DNA of 64,000 nt from JAJPKK01 sp963781195 (GTDB lineage: Bacteria; Pseudomonadota; Alphaproteobacteria; Rhizobiales; Xanthobacteraceae): positions 248,001 through 312,000 of the forward strand of contig CAWAEZ010000005.1 in NCBI GenBank assembly GCA_963781195.1. Direction: 5' to 3'. The notes under the pieces are model-generated. The model saw nothing but the letters and a program-made list of their open reading frames with translations, did not search any database and had not been told where the DNA came from. The position numbers and the translations under genes are program-made. Below, piece by piece: positions 1 to 8,350 of the stretch. Positions within the stretch are counted from its first letter, which is position 1. The number at the start of each line of letters is the position of its first letter.

Positions 1-114
1 CCGGGAAATCAAAGGCTTGCACGCAAGCCGGGGATGCAACGGCACCCCCGGGCGCGGGTGAATCTTCAATCACGACGCCAAGGTTGATCTTCGATCCGAC
101 TTCAAGGTTGATCC

Positions 115-1530
115 GTGCAATACATCTCGACCCGCGGCGAGACGCCCCCGCTCGGCTTCATCGACGTGACCCTCGCCGGGCTCGCTCGCGATGGTGGCCT
201 CTACATGCCGCAGGCATGGCCTGCGCTCGACCCGGCGCGCATGGCGGGCTTTGCCGGCCGCCCCTATGCCGAGGTCGCCTGCGAGGTGATCGCGCCGTTC
301 ACCGCCGGGGCCATCGAACCCGCCGAGCTCGCGCGGATGGCGCGGGAAGCCTATGACGTGTTCCGTCACCCCGCGGTGGTGCCGCTCGTCCAGCTCGCGC
401 CGAACACGTTCGTGCTCGAGCTGTTTCACGGGCCGACGCTCGCCTTCAAAGACCTGGCGATGCAACTCCTCGCCCGCCTGATGGATTACGCCCTGGAGCG
501 CAGCGGCCGGCGCACCACCATCGTGGTCGCGACCTCCGGCGATACCGGCGGCGCCGCGGTCGAGGCGTTTCGCGGCCGTTCCCATGTCGATCTCGTGGTG
601 CTGTTCCCGCGCGGCCGGGTCTCGCCGGTCCAGCAGCGCATGATGACCACGGCGGGCGACGCCAACGTCCACGCGCTGGCGATCGAGGGGAACTTCGACG
701 ACTGCCAGGCGCTGGTGAAGGCCATGTTCAACCATGCCGTTTTCCGCGACCGCGTCGGGCTCAGCGGCGTCAACTCCATCAATTTCGCCCGCATCGTCGC
801 CCAGGTGGTCTACTTCTTCGTCGCTGCCGTCGCCCTCGGCGCGCCCCGTCGCAAGGTGGCGTTTTGCGTCCCCACCGGCAATTTCGGCGACGTGTTCTCC
901 GGCTACGTCGCCCAGCGGATGGGCCTGCCGGTGGACCGCCTCACCGTCGCGACCAACGTCAACGACATCCTGGCGCGCACCTTGTCGAGCGGCACCTACG
1001 AGGTCCGCGAGGTCGTTCCGACCACCTCGCCGTCGATGGACATCCAGGTTTCCTCGAACTTCGAGCGCCTCCTGTTCGATGCCTGCGGCCGCGACCCGCA
1101 GCCGGTACGCGCCGCGATGGCCTCGCTCGCCCAGGCGCAGCGGTTCACGATTCCCGAGCGGGCGCTCGCCGGCATGCGATCGCGCTTCACCGCCGGGCGC
1201 GCGCTCGAGGACGAGACCGCCGCGACCATCCGGACCACGCTGCGCGAGACCGGCTATCTGCTCGATCCCCATACCGCGGTCGCGATGGCTGTCGCCGAGA
1301 AGGAGACCCGCGACCCCACGGTCCCGATGGTGGTTCTCTCGACTGCCCATCCCGCCAAGTTTCCCGATGCCGTCGAAGCCGCCTGCGGCGTCCGGCCGGG
1401 GCTGCCGGACTGGCTCGCCGGCCTCGCCGACAAGACCGAACGCTTCACCGTGCTGCCGGCCGCGCAGGCGGCCGTCGAAGCCCATGTTCTCGCCCACAGC
1501 CGCGCCGCGCGCGAAGGAGTTGCCGCATGA
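115..1530 (+). CDS. thrC: Threonine synthase
   Basis: This PLP enzyme converts O-phospho-L-homoserine to L-threonine in the cytoplasm, the last step of threonine synthesis. The 471-residue product has the family N-terminus (MQYISTRGETPPLGF) and the PLP-lysine region HGPTLAFKDLAMQ with Lys112. The phosphate-binding SGDTGGAA and the later PTGNFGD motif are also present. Length fits the long bacterial/fungal class of about 460-480 residues. The start is a GTG at 115, the only start that gives the conserved N-terminus. The stop overlaps the next gene's start (ATGA), so it is co-translated with the M16 peptidase, an order usual in Hyphomicrobiales. Confidence 0.96.
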   Translation: MQYISTRGETPPLGFIDVTLAGLARDGGLYMPQAWPALDPARMAGFAGRPYAEVACEVIAPFTAGAIEPAELARMAREAYDVFRHPAVVPLVQLAPNTFVLELFHGPTLAFKDLAMQLLARLMDYALERSGRRTTIVVATSGDTGGAAVEAFRGRSHVDLVVLFPRGRVSPVQQRMMTTAGDANVHALAIEGNFDDCQALVKAMFNHAVFRDRVGLSGVNSINFARIVAQVVYFFVAAVALGAPRRKVAFCVPTGNFGDVFSGYVAQRMGLPVDRLTVATNVNDILARTLSSGTYEVREVVPTTSPSMDIQVSSNFERLLFDACGRDPQPVRAAMASLAQAQRFTIPERALAGMRSRFTAGRALEDETAATIRTTLRETGYLLDPHTAVAMAVAEKETRDPTVPMVVLSTAHPAKFPDAVEAACGVRPGLPDWLAGLADKTERFTVLPAAQAAVEAHVLAHSRAAREGVAA

Positions 1531-3410
1531 GTGTCGAGGTTACCCGTCTTCCGTCCGGACTGGCCGTGGTCACCGATGCCATGCCGCATCTGCAGACCGC
1601 CTCGCTGGGGGTTTGGGTCGGCTGCGGCAGCCGCTTCGAGGGCCCGGACGAGCACGGCATCTCGCACTTCCTCGAGCACATGGCCTTCAAGGGCACGGCG
1701 CGCCGCACCGCGCGCCAGATCGCCGAAGAGATCGAAGCGGTAGGCGGCGACCTCAACGCCGGCACCGGCGTCGAGATGACGGCCTATTACGCCCGCGTGC
1801 TCAGGTCCGACATCGCGCTGGGCCTCGACGTGCTCGCCGACATCCTGTCGTCCCCGAGCTTCGATCCCGACGAGATCACCCGCGAGAAGAACGTCATCGT
1901 CCAGGAGATCGGGGCGGTCGAAGACACCCCCGACGATCTCGTGTTCGAGCACCTGCAGGCCACCGCGTTCGCCGGACAGGCCGTCGGCCGCTCGATCCTC
2001 GGAACTCCTGCGACGGTTCGCTCGATCGACGCCAAGCGGCTGCGCGCCTATCTCGCCCGCAACTACCGCGCCCCGAGCATGGTGGTGGCGGCGGCCGGCG
2101 CGGTCGAGCACCAGGCCGTGGTCGCCGAGGCGGAGAAGCGGTTCGGCAAGTTCGTCGGACCGGAGACCGGCGCGCCGGCGCCGGCGCGGTTCGGCGGCGG
2201 CACCTTCATCGAGAAGCGCGACCTCGAGCAGGTCCATATCGCGCTCGGGCTGCAAGGCGTGCCGCAGCGCGATCCCTCGATCTTCAGCCTGCAGGCGTTT
2301 ACCAACGTGCTCGGCGGCGGAATGTCGTCGCGGCTGTTCCAGGAGGTGCGCGAGCAGCGCGGGCTGTGCTACTCGATCTACGCCTTCCACTCGCCCTATC
2401 TCGACACCGGCCTGTTCGGGCTCTACGCCGGCACCGACGCCATCGATGCGCCCGAGCTGATGCGGGTCGTGGTGGACGAGATCGCGGCGGCGGCGGAGAC
2501 CGTCACCGAGGAGGAACTGTCCCGTGCCAAGGCGCAGATGAAGGTCGGCCTGCTGATGGCGCTGGAAAATTCCGGGGCCCGGGCCGAGCAGCTCGCGCGC
2601 CAGCTCTTCATTTACGGCCGCACCGTGCCGATCGAGGAGATCGTCGCCAAGGTCGACGCCGTGACCGTCGAAACCACCCGCGCCGCGGGCCGTGCCCTCA
2701 TCACGCGCGCGAAGCCGGCGGTGGCGGCGCTCGGACCGTCCGGACTTGAAAACGCCGCCGCGATTGCCGAGACTTCTGACCCAGAAGGCGGCCTGATCAA
2801 CACGCGCTCGACCCGCCGCCCTCACCGCGCAACGCATGGCGTTCTTCCGCACCGCTGCATTCCCCGAGACGATGCCCGTCATCGACGGCGATCGCGTGGT
2901 GCTGCGCCAGCCGCAGATGTCCGACTTTGCGGAGTGGGCCGCCTTGCGGGAACGCAGCCGCGAATTCCTCAAGCCCTGGGAGCCGATCTGGCCGGCCGAC
3001 GACCTGACCCGCGGCGCCTTCCGCCGCCGGCTCAAGCGTTACGCCGAGGATTACCGCGCCGACCAATCCTATTCGTTCTTCATCGCGCTCAAGCCGGAAG
3101 GCGTGCTGGTCGGCGGCATCACCCTCGCCAACATCCGTCGCGGCGTCGCCCAGGCCGGCAGCATCGGCTACTGGATCGGCGAGCCCCATGCCCGTCACGG
3201 CATCATGGCCGCCGCGCTGCGGGCCCTCGTCCCGTTCAGCTTCGTCACCCTGCGCCTGCACCGGCTGGAGGCCGCCTGCATTCCCACCAATGCGGCCTCG
3301 ATCGGCCTCCTAGAGAAGTCCGGATTCCAGCGCGAAGGCTATGCGAGGCAATATCTTTGCATCAACGGCATGTGGCAGGATCACCTGCTTTATGCGCGCA
3401 TCAAGGATGA
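1527..3410 (+). CDS. M16 zinc peptidase (processing-peptidase-like) with lost stop codon
   Basis: A pitrilysin/mitochondrial-processing-peptidase-like metallopeptidase. It has the inverted zinc motif HFLEH at residues 47-51 and the third ligand Glu127 in VQEIGAVED, followed by the usual C-terminal half with GGGMSSRLFQEVRE. Related proteins are about 420-430 residues. Here family similarity ends near residue 415 (LGPSGLENAAAIAE), but the frame stays open to 3410 and gives 627 residues. The last ~200 residues are Arg/Pro-rich and run out of frame through the acetyltransferase gene, so they are probably not native. Out-of-frame TGA codons lie at 2777 and 2794, exactly where the protein should end; a one-base indel would restore the stop. 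The start overlaps the thrC stop. Confidence 0.85.
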   Translation: MSVEVTRLPSGLAVVTDAMPHLQTASLGVWVGCGSRFEGPDEHGISHFLEHMAFKGTARRTARQIAEEIEAVGGDLNAGTGVEMTAYYARVLRSDIALGLDVLADILSSPSFDPDEITREKNVIVQEIGAVEDTPDDLVFEHLQATAFAGQAVGRSILGTPATVRSIDAKRLRAYLARNYRAPSMVVAAAGAVEHQAVVAEAEKRFGKFVGPETGAPAPARFGGGTFIEKRDLEQVHIALGLQGVPQRDPSIFSLQAFTNVLGGGMSSRLFQEVREQRGLCYSIYAFHSPYLDTGLFGLYAGTDAIDAPELMRVVVDEIAAAAETVTEEELSRAKAQMKVGLLMALENSGARAEQLARQLFIYGRTVPIEEIVAKVDAVTVETTRAAGRALITRAKPAVAALGPSGLENAAAIAETSDPEGGLINTRSTRRPHRATHGVLPHRCIPRDDARHRRRSRGAAPAADVRLCGVGRLAGTQPRIPQALGADLAGRRPDPRRLPPPAQALRRGLPRRPILFVLHRAQAGRRAGRRHHPRQHPSRRRPGRQHRLLDRRAPCPSRHHGRRAAGPRPVQLRHPAPAPAGGRLHSHQCGLDRPPREVRIPARRLCEAISLHQRHVAGSPALCAHQG

Positions 3411-3444
3411 GCCGCCGCATATCCGCCCCAGCCCGATGCCATGA
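2836..3444 (+). CDS. GNAT N-acetyltransferase, RimJ/RimL type
   Basis: A 202-residue acetyl-CoA-dependent N-acetyltransferase of the RimJ/RimL class, which modifies N-terminal or side-chain amines of ribosomal or other proteins. Visible family features are the N-terminal DGDRVVLRQPQMSDFAEWAALR, the central GGITLANI and IGYWIGEPHARHGIMAAAL (acetyl-CoA-binding segment), and the RLEAACIPTNAASIGLLEKSGFQREG motif. The length is normal. An alternative start lies at Met13 (2872). It is the third gene of the thrC–M16–GNAT group, and its frame overlaps the read-through tail of the M16 gene. The actual protein target is unknown. Confidence 0.9.
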   Translation: MAFFRTAAFPETMPVIDGDRVVLRQPQMSDFAEWAALRERSREFLKPWEPIWPADDLTRGAFRRRLKRYAEDYRADQSYSFFIALKPEGVLVGGITLANIRRGVAQAGSIGYWIGEPHARHGIMAAALRALVPFSFVTLRLHRLEAACIPTNAASIGLLEKSGFQREGYARQYLCINGMWQDHLLYARIKDEPPHIRPSPMP

Positions 3445-3459
3445 GGCATCTGGACGCCT

Positions 3460-3488
3460 TTGGAACGCCACGGTTATGCCGCTATAAT
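3460..3488 (+). promoter_or_regulatory. Probable sigma-70-type promoter for the lipoprotein gene
   Basis: TTGGAA at 3460-3465 and a perfect TATAAT at 3483-3488 are separated by 17 bp. They lie 38 bp before the ATG at 3526. Transcription would begin near 3495, which also argues against the longer upstream reading frame for the next gene. Confidence 0.6.
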
Positions 3489-3525
3489 ATTTAGCATATT
3501 CTGGGCTAGCCGGTGTGGTGGGGAC

Positions 3526-4455
3526 ATGGACGTCGCGGTCGGCAGGGAGTTACGCAGCTTGCGAAGAACCATTGCCGGACTCATCGCGCTGACGGCTTGC
3601 GCCGGGTGCTCGTCGTTGACCGGTCTCGGCGGGTCCGAAACCCCGCCGGCGCAACCCGCGACGGCGGCGGGCGCCGCCGCAGCGCCGCCTGCACCCCAGA
3701 GCCCTGCGTCGGCGCAGGCCTCGATCACACCTCCTCGGGCCGCTGCACCCTCTCAGGCCGCTGCGCCTCCTCAGGCCGCTGCACCTCCTCAGGCCGCTGC
3801 GCCTGCCGAGGCCGCTGCCCTTGCGCCTGCCGGGGCTCAAGCCGCCGCTTCGGCACCTCCGGCCGCCGCTCCCGCGAGCACGGGCTCGAACTCCTTCACG
3901 AGCCGGGTTAAAAGCTGGTTCGTCGGCGACCCCGGCGAGACGCTGCACGCGTCGCCGACCGCGACCCCGGCCTCGATCGATTTCAACTGCCCTGGCGTCG
4001 ACTATCGGCAGGGCGCCGCGACCCTGACGGTCAACGACAACAAGTCCGACAATTCGGCCCTCAACCTGAAATATCAGGCGAGTTTCGTGAAGACGGCGCG
4101 GGAATGCGACGTCCACGGCGAGAGCGTCACCATGCGCGTCGGCGTGCAGGGCCGGGTGGTGGTCGGGCCCGCCGGCGGCCCGGGAACGGTCACGGTGCCG
4201 CTGCGCTACGCGCTGGTGAAAGAAGGCATCGAGCCGGCGGTCCTGTGGACCAAGCTGTTCGTGCTCAACGTGAACGTCCCGAGCACCCAGCTCAACGTGC
4301 CGTTTCTCCACGTCGAAGAAGAGATGACGGTTCCGATCCCGCCGCCGAACGAGCTCTCGGCCTATGTGATCTATATCGGCTTCGATCCCGACGGCCTCAA
4401 GCCGGCAGACAAGCCGAAGCCGGTCGGCCGGCCGAAGTCCGCCCGCGCCAAATAG
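3526..4455 (+). CDS. Ala/Pro-rich exported lipoprotein, function unknown
   Basis: About 309 residues from the ATG at 3526, chosen because it lies just after the TATAAT box and a GGTGGGG ribosome site. The N-terminus is basic, then hydrophobic (TIAGLIALTACAGC) with a lipobox-like LTAC, so a lipidated envelope protein is likely. A low-complexity Ala/Pro/Gln linker follows (about residues 45-125), containing near-identical 18-bp units in tandem (about 3741-3815). The C-terminal domain (from FNCPGVDYRQGAATLTV to the lysine-rich end) is a predicted beta-rich globular domain that I cannot assign to a named family. It stands alone between the thrC cluster and the atp operon. Confidence 0.75.
   Translation: MDVAVGRELRSLRRTIAGLIALTACAGCSSLTGLGGSETPPAQPATAAGAAAAPPAPQSPASAQASITPPRAAAPSQAAAPPQAAAPPQAAAPAEAAALAPAGAQAAASAPPAAAPASTGSNSFTSRVKSWFVGDPGETLHASPTATPASIDFNCPGVDYRQGAATLTVNDNKSDNSALNLKYQASFVKTARECDVHGESVTMRVGVQGRVVVGPAGGPGTVTVPLRYALVKEGIEPAVLWTKLFVLNVNVPSTQLNVPFLHVEEEMTVPIPPPNELSAYVIYIGFDPDGLKPADKPKPVGRPKSARAK
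3741..3815 (+). repeat. In-gene tandem 18-bp repeat encoding QAAAPP units
   Basis: Successive 18-bp units of the type gccgctgcgcctcctcag encode repeated QAAAPP. The period is a multiple of three, so unit number can vary without breaking the frame, as is usual for spacer regions of envelope lipoproteins. Confidence 0.7.
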
Positions 4456-4536
4456 CCGGCGGCGCCCGAGCGCTCCGATGGTTTAATCCAACAGAGTGTC
4501 ATTGCGCGGGTTGCCCCCGCGACATCCACTGATCGT

Positions 4537-4735
4537 TGTTCGTGCGCCTTGCCACCTCTCCCCGTGCGGTCCACGTGCGGGGAGAGGTCGGATTGCGGAG
4601 CAATCCGGGTGAGGGGGCCGTTCCACGAGCGTGAGCTAACGAACGGATACGACCTGACCGCTCAGGCATGCGGAAAGGCCCCCTCACCCCGACCCCCTCC
4701 CCGCACGCGGGGCGAGGGAGCAGAGGCGGCGCGCC
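4537..4735. repeat. Palindromic intergenic repeat (REP-like), fills the 4456-4806 gap
   Basis: The gap between the lipoprotein gene and atpF holds no gene. It carries nested hairpins: ctctccccg/cggggagag (4556-4564 with 4578-4586), cggattg/caatccg (4589-4595 with 4601-4607) and a longer-range pair gtgagggggcc/ggccccctcac (4609-4619 with 4677-4687). Related fragments occur near 24545-24590 and 36990-37048, sharing for example gttcgtgcgcct and the CCCTC-rich arm. Such elements are common in rhizobial genomes. It separates two convergent transcription units and may act as a terminator. Confidence 0.65.
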
Positions 4736-4806
4736 AGACAACGCAGTTCCGTGAATGTCGGAGGCTTGACCGGCGATGGCAGCGAACTCTGCCTGCCGAG
4801 CGCTGC

Positions 4807-5298
4807 TCAGTTGAACGTGAGCTTTGCCTTGAGATCGCTGATGCCCTTGGCGATCAGGTTCTCGGCGGCGGCGCCGTGGGTCGTCTGCATGAGGATCTTC
4901 TCGGCGGCGGCGACGGAGGCGTCGGCGGCGGCGGCGCGGACGTCGGCCACCGCCTGCGCTTCGGCCTGGGCGATCTTCGATTCCGCCATCTTGGTGCGGC
5001 GGGCGATGAACTCCTCGACCTTGCCTTTGGCCTCCGAGGCGAGACGCTCGGCCTCGGCGCGGGCGCTGACGATGATCGCCTCCGCCTCTTTCTCGGCGTC
5101 GGCCTTCTTGCGCTGATATTGCGCCAGCACCTCCTGCGCCTCGGAGCGCAGGCGGTGAGCTTCGTCGAGCGCCTGGCGGATGCGATCGCCGCGGGAGTCG
5201 AGAGCGGACAACGCCATCTTGGGCACGCCGAACTTGACGAGAACGCCGAGGAAAATCACGAAGGCGAGCGCAACCCAGAATTCCGGATCTTCAAACAT
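4807..5298 (-). CDS. atpF: F1FO ATP synthase subunit b
   Basis: A 163-residue peripheral-stalk subunit of the FO sector. One N-terminal membrane helix (FWVALAFVIFLGVLVKFGVP, about residues 7-26) is followed by a long charged Ala/Glu/Lys/Arg coiled coil that reaches F1. Length and the MFEDPEFWVALAFVIFLG start fit alphaproteobacterial b subunits. It is the last gene of the minus-strand operon atpI-atpB-atpE-atpF'-atpF, 10 bp downstream of b'. F1 genes are not in the window, the usual arrangement in Hyphomicrobiales, where FO and F1 operons are separate. Confidence 0.95.
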   Translation of the reverse strand: MFEDPEFWVALAFVIFLGVLVKFGVPKMALSALDSRGDRIRQALDEAHRLRSEAQEVLAQYQRKKADAEKEAEAIIVSARAEAERLASEAKGKVEEFIARRTKMAESKIAQAEAQAVADVRAAAADASVAAAEKILMQTTHGAAAENLIAKGISDLKAKLTFN

Positions 5299-5308
5299 CG
5301 TCGGCCCT

Positions 5309-5854
5309 TCAGCGCTTGATGGCGTCGTCGACCGCCTTCGCCACCGCGTCCGGGGACGGCGTCGTGCCGATCAGGTGGGTGACGATGGCGCTCGCCGCCT
5401 CGTGGGCGATGCCCCGCACATTGGACATCGCGGAGACTTTGGTCGCCGCGATGCTCTTCTCGGCGTCCGCGAGCTTGTCGTGGAGCTCGCCCTCGAGGTC
5501 CTTGCGGTTCGCCTCGGCCTCGGCATGGAGCTTGTCGCGGGTTTCCGCGGCAATCGCCTGAGCCCGCGACCGGGCATCGGCGAGAGCCTTCTCGTAGGCG
5601 GCGACGGCGGCGTCCGCGTCGTCCTTCATGCGCCCGGCTTCGGCGAGATCGCCGGAGATGCGGTCACGCCGCTCACTGATGATCGTGCTCATCCGCGGCA
5701 GGATGAGTTTGGACACCATGAGGTAGAGCGCGGCAAAGCAGATCACCAGCCAGAACAGCTGGGATGCGAAGGTCTCCTTCTGGAACGGCGGAAATCCGCC
5801 GTGATGCTCCGAAGGAGGCGACGCCTCCGTCATCGTCGAATGTTCGTCTGCCAT
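5309..5854 (-). CDS. atpF': F1FO ATP synthase subunit b'
   Basis: A 181-residue second b-type stalk subunit, found in photosynthetic and many alphaproteobacteria, which forms a heterodimer with subunit b. A polar N-terminal tail of about 30 residues (MADEHSTMTEASPPSEHHGG) precedes the membrane helix (FASQLFWLVICFAALYLMVSKLILP). A coiled-coil domain with ERRDRISGDLAEA follows, which is typical of b'. It lies between atpE and atpF in the FO operon, with a 10-bp gap to atpF. Confidence 0.93.
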   Translation of the reverse strand: MADEHSTMTEASPPSEHHGGFPPFQKETFASQLFWLVICFAALYLMVSKLILPRMSTIISERRDRISGDLAEAGRMKDDADAAVAAYEKALADARSRAQAIAAETRDKLHAEAEANRKDLEGELHDKLADAEKSIAATKVSAMSNVRGIAHEAASAIVTHLIGTTPSPDAVAKAVDDAIKR

Positions 5855-5915
5855 TGACCGGCTCCGGAAGGCAGGCCGGACGCCGCACCGGGCGGCGCGA
5901 CGGCCATGCGGATTG

Positions 5916-6143
5916 TCAGAGGGCGAACAGCAGCAGCAGCGCGATCAGCAGCGAGAAGATGCCGAGCGCCTCGGTCACCGCGAAGCCGAAGATCAGGTTG
6001 CCGAACTGGCCCTGGGCGGCGGACGGATTGCGCAGCGCGGCGGCGAGATAGTTGCCGAAGATGGTGCCGACGCCGACGCCGGCCCCGCCCATGCCGATGC
6101 AAGCAATGCCGGCGCCGATGTATTTGGCGGCCACGGGATCCAT
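5916..6143 (-). CDS. atpE: F1FO ATP synthase subunit c
   Basis: A 75-residue proteolipid that forms the rotating ring of FO. Two membrane helices are joined by the polar loop RNPSAAQGQ. The first helix has the glycine-rich GMGGAGVGVGTIFG. The second carries the proton-binding carboxylate, Glu in FAVTEALGIF (about residue 58), matching a proton-driven ring. It sits between atpB and atpF' in the operon. A clear ribosome-binding stretch (reverse complement of ctccttctt) precedes the start. Confidence 0.96.
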   Translation of the reverse strand: MDPVAAKYIGAGIACIGMGGAGVGVGTIFGNYLAAALRNPSAAQGQFGNLIFGFAVTEALGIFSLLIALLLLFAL

Positions 6144-6176
6144 AGAAAACTCCTTCTTGCGTGAGAAAACCGGACC

Positions 6177-6926
6177 CTAATGGCCGGGGTGAAGCGCATC
6201 GTTGAGATAGATGCAGGTGAGAATGGTGAAGACGTAGGCCTGGAGGAACGCGACCAGAAGCTCGAGCCCGACCAGCGCCACCGTCAGGGCGAGCGGCAGC
6301 GTCGCACCGAACCAGCCGAGCACGCCCAGCCCGCCGAGCATGGTGACGAAGCTCGCGAACACGAACAGCGTGATGTGGCCGGCCAGCATGTTGGCGAACA
6401 GACGGACGCTGTGGGAGATCGGCCGCGACAGGAACGACAGCACTTCGATGAAGACGATCAGCGGCAGGATGTAGATCGGGATGCCCTTCGGCACGAACAG
6501 ATTGAAGAAGTGCAGCCCGTTCTTCCAGAAGCCGTAGATGATCACCGTGAAGAAGACGAGCAGCGCCAGCGCCACCGTGACGATGATGTGGCTCATCACC
6601 GTGAACTGGTAGGGGATGAGGCCGACGATATTCGACACGAGGATGAACATGAACAGCGAGAACACCAGCGGGAAGAACATCATCCCGCCCTCGCCGATGG
6701 TGTTTCGAATGGTGTCGGCGACAAACTCGTAGGCGAGTTCGGCGACCGACTGGATGCGGCCGGGCACCACCTTGCGCGACGCCGTCGCCCCCAGCATCAG
6801 GGCGGCGGTGATGCCGACGGCCACGACCATGTAGAGGCCGGAATTGGTGAAATCCAGGTGGACGCCGCCCACTCTGCCGAGCGGCAGCAGGGGCTCGATC
6901 TGGAACTGGTGGATCGGATCGGCCAT
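6177..6926 (-). CDS. atpB: F1FO ATP synthase subunit a
   Basis: The membrane stator subunit that forms the proton half-channels. It has several membrane helices and the diagnostic SRPISHSVRLFANMLAGH segment with the essential arginine facing the c ring. The C-terminus is AYVFTILTCIYLNDALHPGH. I set the start at 6926 (MADPIHQFQIEPLLPLG), which matches family N-termini, rather than at 6977, where the extra 17 residues (MTGQRPSPPRRRG...) are low-complexity. The product is 249 residues. It lies between atpI and atpE. Confidence 0.94.
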   Translation of the reverse strand: MADPIHQFQIEPLLPLGRVGGVHLDFTNSGLYMVVAVGITAALMLGATASRKVVPGRIQSVAELAYEFVADTIRNTIGEGGMMFFPLVFSLFMFILVSNIVGLIPYQFTVMSHIIVTVALALLVFFTVIIYGFWKNGLHFFNLFVPKGIPIYILPLIVFIEVLSFLSRPISHSVRLFANMLAGHITLFVFASFVTMLGGLGVLGWFGATLPLALTVALVGLELLVAFLQAYVFTILTCIYLNDALHPGH

Positions 6927-7001
6927 GACCCTCGCGGTCCCTCGTCTGCGCGGCGGCGACGGCCGTTGGCCGGTCACGCCACAAGTCTCAACTGAACACG
7001 C

Positions 7002-7349
7002 CTAACTGTCGCCGGATCGATCGTTCGCCGCACGCACCACATTGAGCACGCCGGCGGCGAAGCCGAACAGCAAGAACACGATCAGCCCCCACGGCGAGAT
7101 GCCGAGCCAGCGGTCGAGCCCCCAGCCGATCCCGGCGCCGACGAGAACCCCGGCCACCAGCTCGGTCGAGAGCCGGATCCCTCGCGCCATGCCCGATCCA
7201 ATCGAGCCGGGCGGAGGGCCCTCCGCCCGCGGTGCTTGGCTTGGCCGATCACGGTCAAGCTCGTCACCGAGACGCCGCAGTCTCGCGGAAAGAGCAGCCT
7301 CATCGCGGGATGGGTCGCCTGACTCGTCGTGGTGCGCGTTTTTGGGCAT
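7002..7349 (-). CDS. atpI: ATP synthase assembly protein AtpI
   Basis: A 115-residue small membrane protein at the head of the FO operon. The AtpI family helps assemble the c ring. The N-terminal half is polar and charged. The C-terminal half has two hydrophobic helices (STELVAGVLVGAGIGWGLDRWLG and PWGLIVFLLFGFAAGVLNVVRA), typical of alphaproteobacterial AtpI. It is followed 75 bp later by atpB. The leader from the proposed promoter is about 50 nt. Confidence 0.88.
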   Translation of the reverse strand: MPKNAHHDESGDPSRDEAALSARLRRLGDELDRDRPSQAPRAEGPPPGSIGSGMARGIRLSTELVAGVLVGAGIGWGLDRWLGISPWGLIVFLLFGFAAGVLNVVRAANDRSGDS

Positions 7350-7405
7350 TTCACGCCATCCGCGCGCTCACCTGATCCGGGAACCGCCCCCTCGAGGCCG
7401 CGCGG

Positions 7406-7434
7406 ACCATACTGATTGAGGAAACCCGAGTCAA
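7406..7434 (-). promoter_or_regulatory. Probable promoter of the FO ATP synthase operon
   Basis: Read on the minus strand, TTGACT (7434-7429) and TATGGT (7411-7406) are separated by 17 bp, close to the sigma-70 consensus. Transcription would start near 7399, about 50 nt before atpI. No other good candidate is seen in the 7350-7629 divergent gap. Confidence 0.55.
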
Positions 7435-7629
7435 CACTCTGTGCGTCTGCAGCAAGACGCTGATACTAAAGGATAAATAGCTCATTTGCAAGGTTCCCGA
7501 CAGGACCCGCGAACGGCCGACCGAGCGGTACCCCAGTGCGATTTCGAATCAGGCCCCTCCCCGGTCAGCCACGCCGCCGCCTTAAATGCCCGTTCTAGTC
7601 GGCCGGTTCAGCACGAGTGAAGGGGGTGC

Positions 7630-8190
7630 ATGATGGGCCGTTTAATGGCATTCATCGTGGTTGTGGTGTGCACCGCGCAGGTCGTCCTGCTGCGGGCCCA
7701 GGAGCCTGCGCTCGACCTCGCCAATCCGCGTTTTGCCTTCCATCGGACGGACGAAGGGTATCTGCGCCTGGACCTGCGGTCCGGCGAAGTCGCGACCTGC
7801 CGTCCGCGTGACAGCGGGTGGACCTGCACGCTGGCGGCGGAGGAACGCGGCGCCCTCGAGCATGAGATTGCGCGGCTGCAACGGGACAATGCGGCGCTGA
7901 AGAATGCGCTTCTCGAGCGCGGCCTGCCGCTGCCCGCCGGCGCGTCCAACCTGCAAGCGGGCGCCACCCCGCGCACCGACGCAGACGTTCCGCCCGCTGC
8001 GGCACTGCCGCCCTCGGCGCAATCCGAGCCGGCGCCGCCACGGCCGCCGGGTGCGATCCCCTCCGATGCCGATGCCCGGCCGCGCGAGCGCGCCGAGGTC
8101 GATCACATGATCGACGTCATGGAGCGGTGGTGGCATCGCCTGACCGGCCTGCTCGCGGCAATTGGGCGCGATATCCAGGGAAAAGACTAG
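7630..8190 (+). CDS. Exported coiled-coil protein, function unknown
   Basis: A 186-residue protein divergent from the atp operon. An N-terminal signal peptide (MMGRLMAFIVVVVCTAQVVLLRAQ) is followed by a short domain with two cysteines (VATCRPRDSGWTCTL) and a coiled coil (EERGALEHEIARLQRDNAALKNALLERG). A Pro/Ala-rich linker and a C-terminal helix with HMIDVMERWWHRLTGLLAAIGRDIQ follow. The ribosome site AAGGGGG fits ATG 7630 or 7633. It resembles conserved hypothetical envelope proteins of Hyphomicrobiales; I recognise no named family. Confidence 0.78.
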   Translation: MMGRLMAFIVVVVCTAQVVLLRAQEPALDLANPRFAFHRTDEGYLRLDLRSGEVATCRPRDSGWTCTLAAEERGALEHEIARLQRDNAALKNALLERGLPLPAGASNLQAGATPRTDADVPPAAALPPSAQSEPAPPRPPGAIPSDADARPRERAEVDHMIDVMERWWHRLTGLLAAIGRDIQGKD

Positions 8191-8350
8191 GCCGAGGCGG
8201 CGCGCGGGGCGGGGCGGCACCTGTCCCCGGTGCCGCCGACGCGCCTTGCAACGGCATCGGACGCCTCGAACGGAGGGCGCGGCCGGCGGAACCGGACGGC
8301 GCTCGTTGGATTTGAACCGACGGAATGTCCCTTCACGCGGCCGACGCCGG

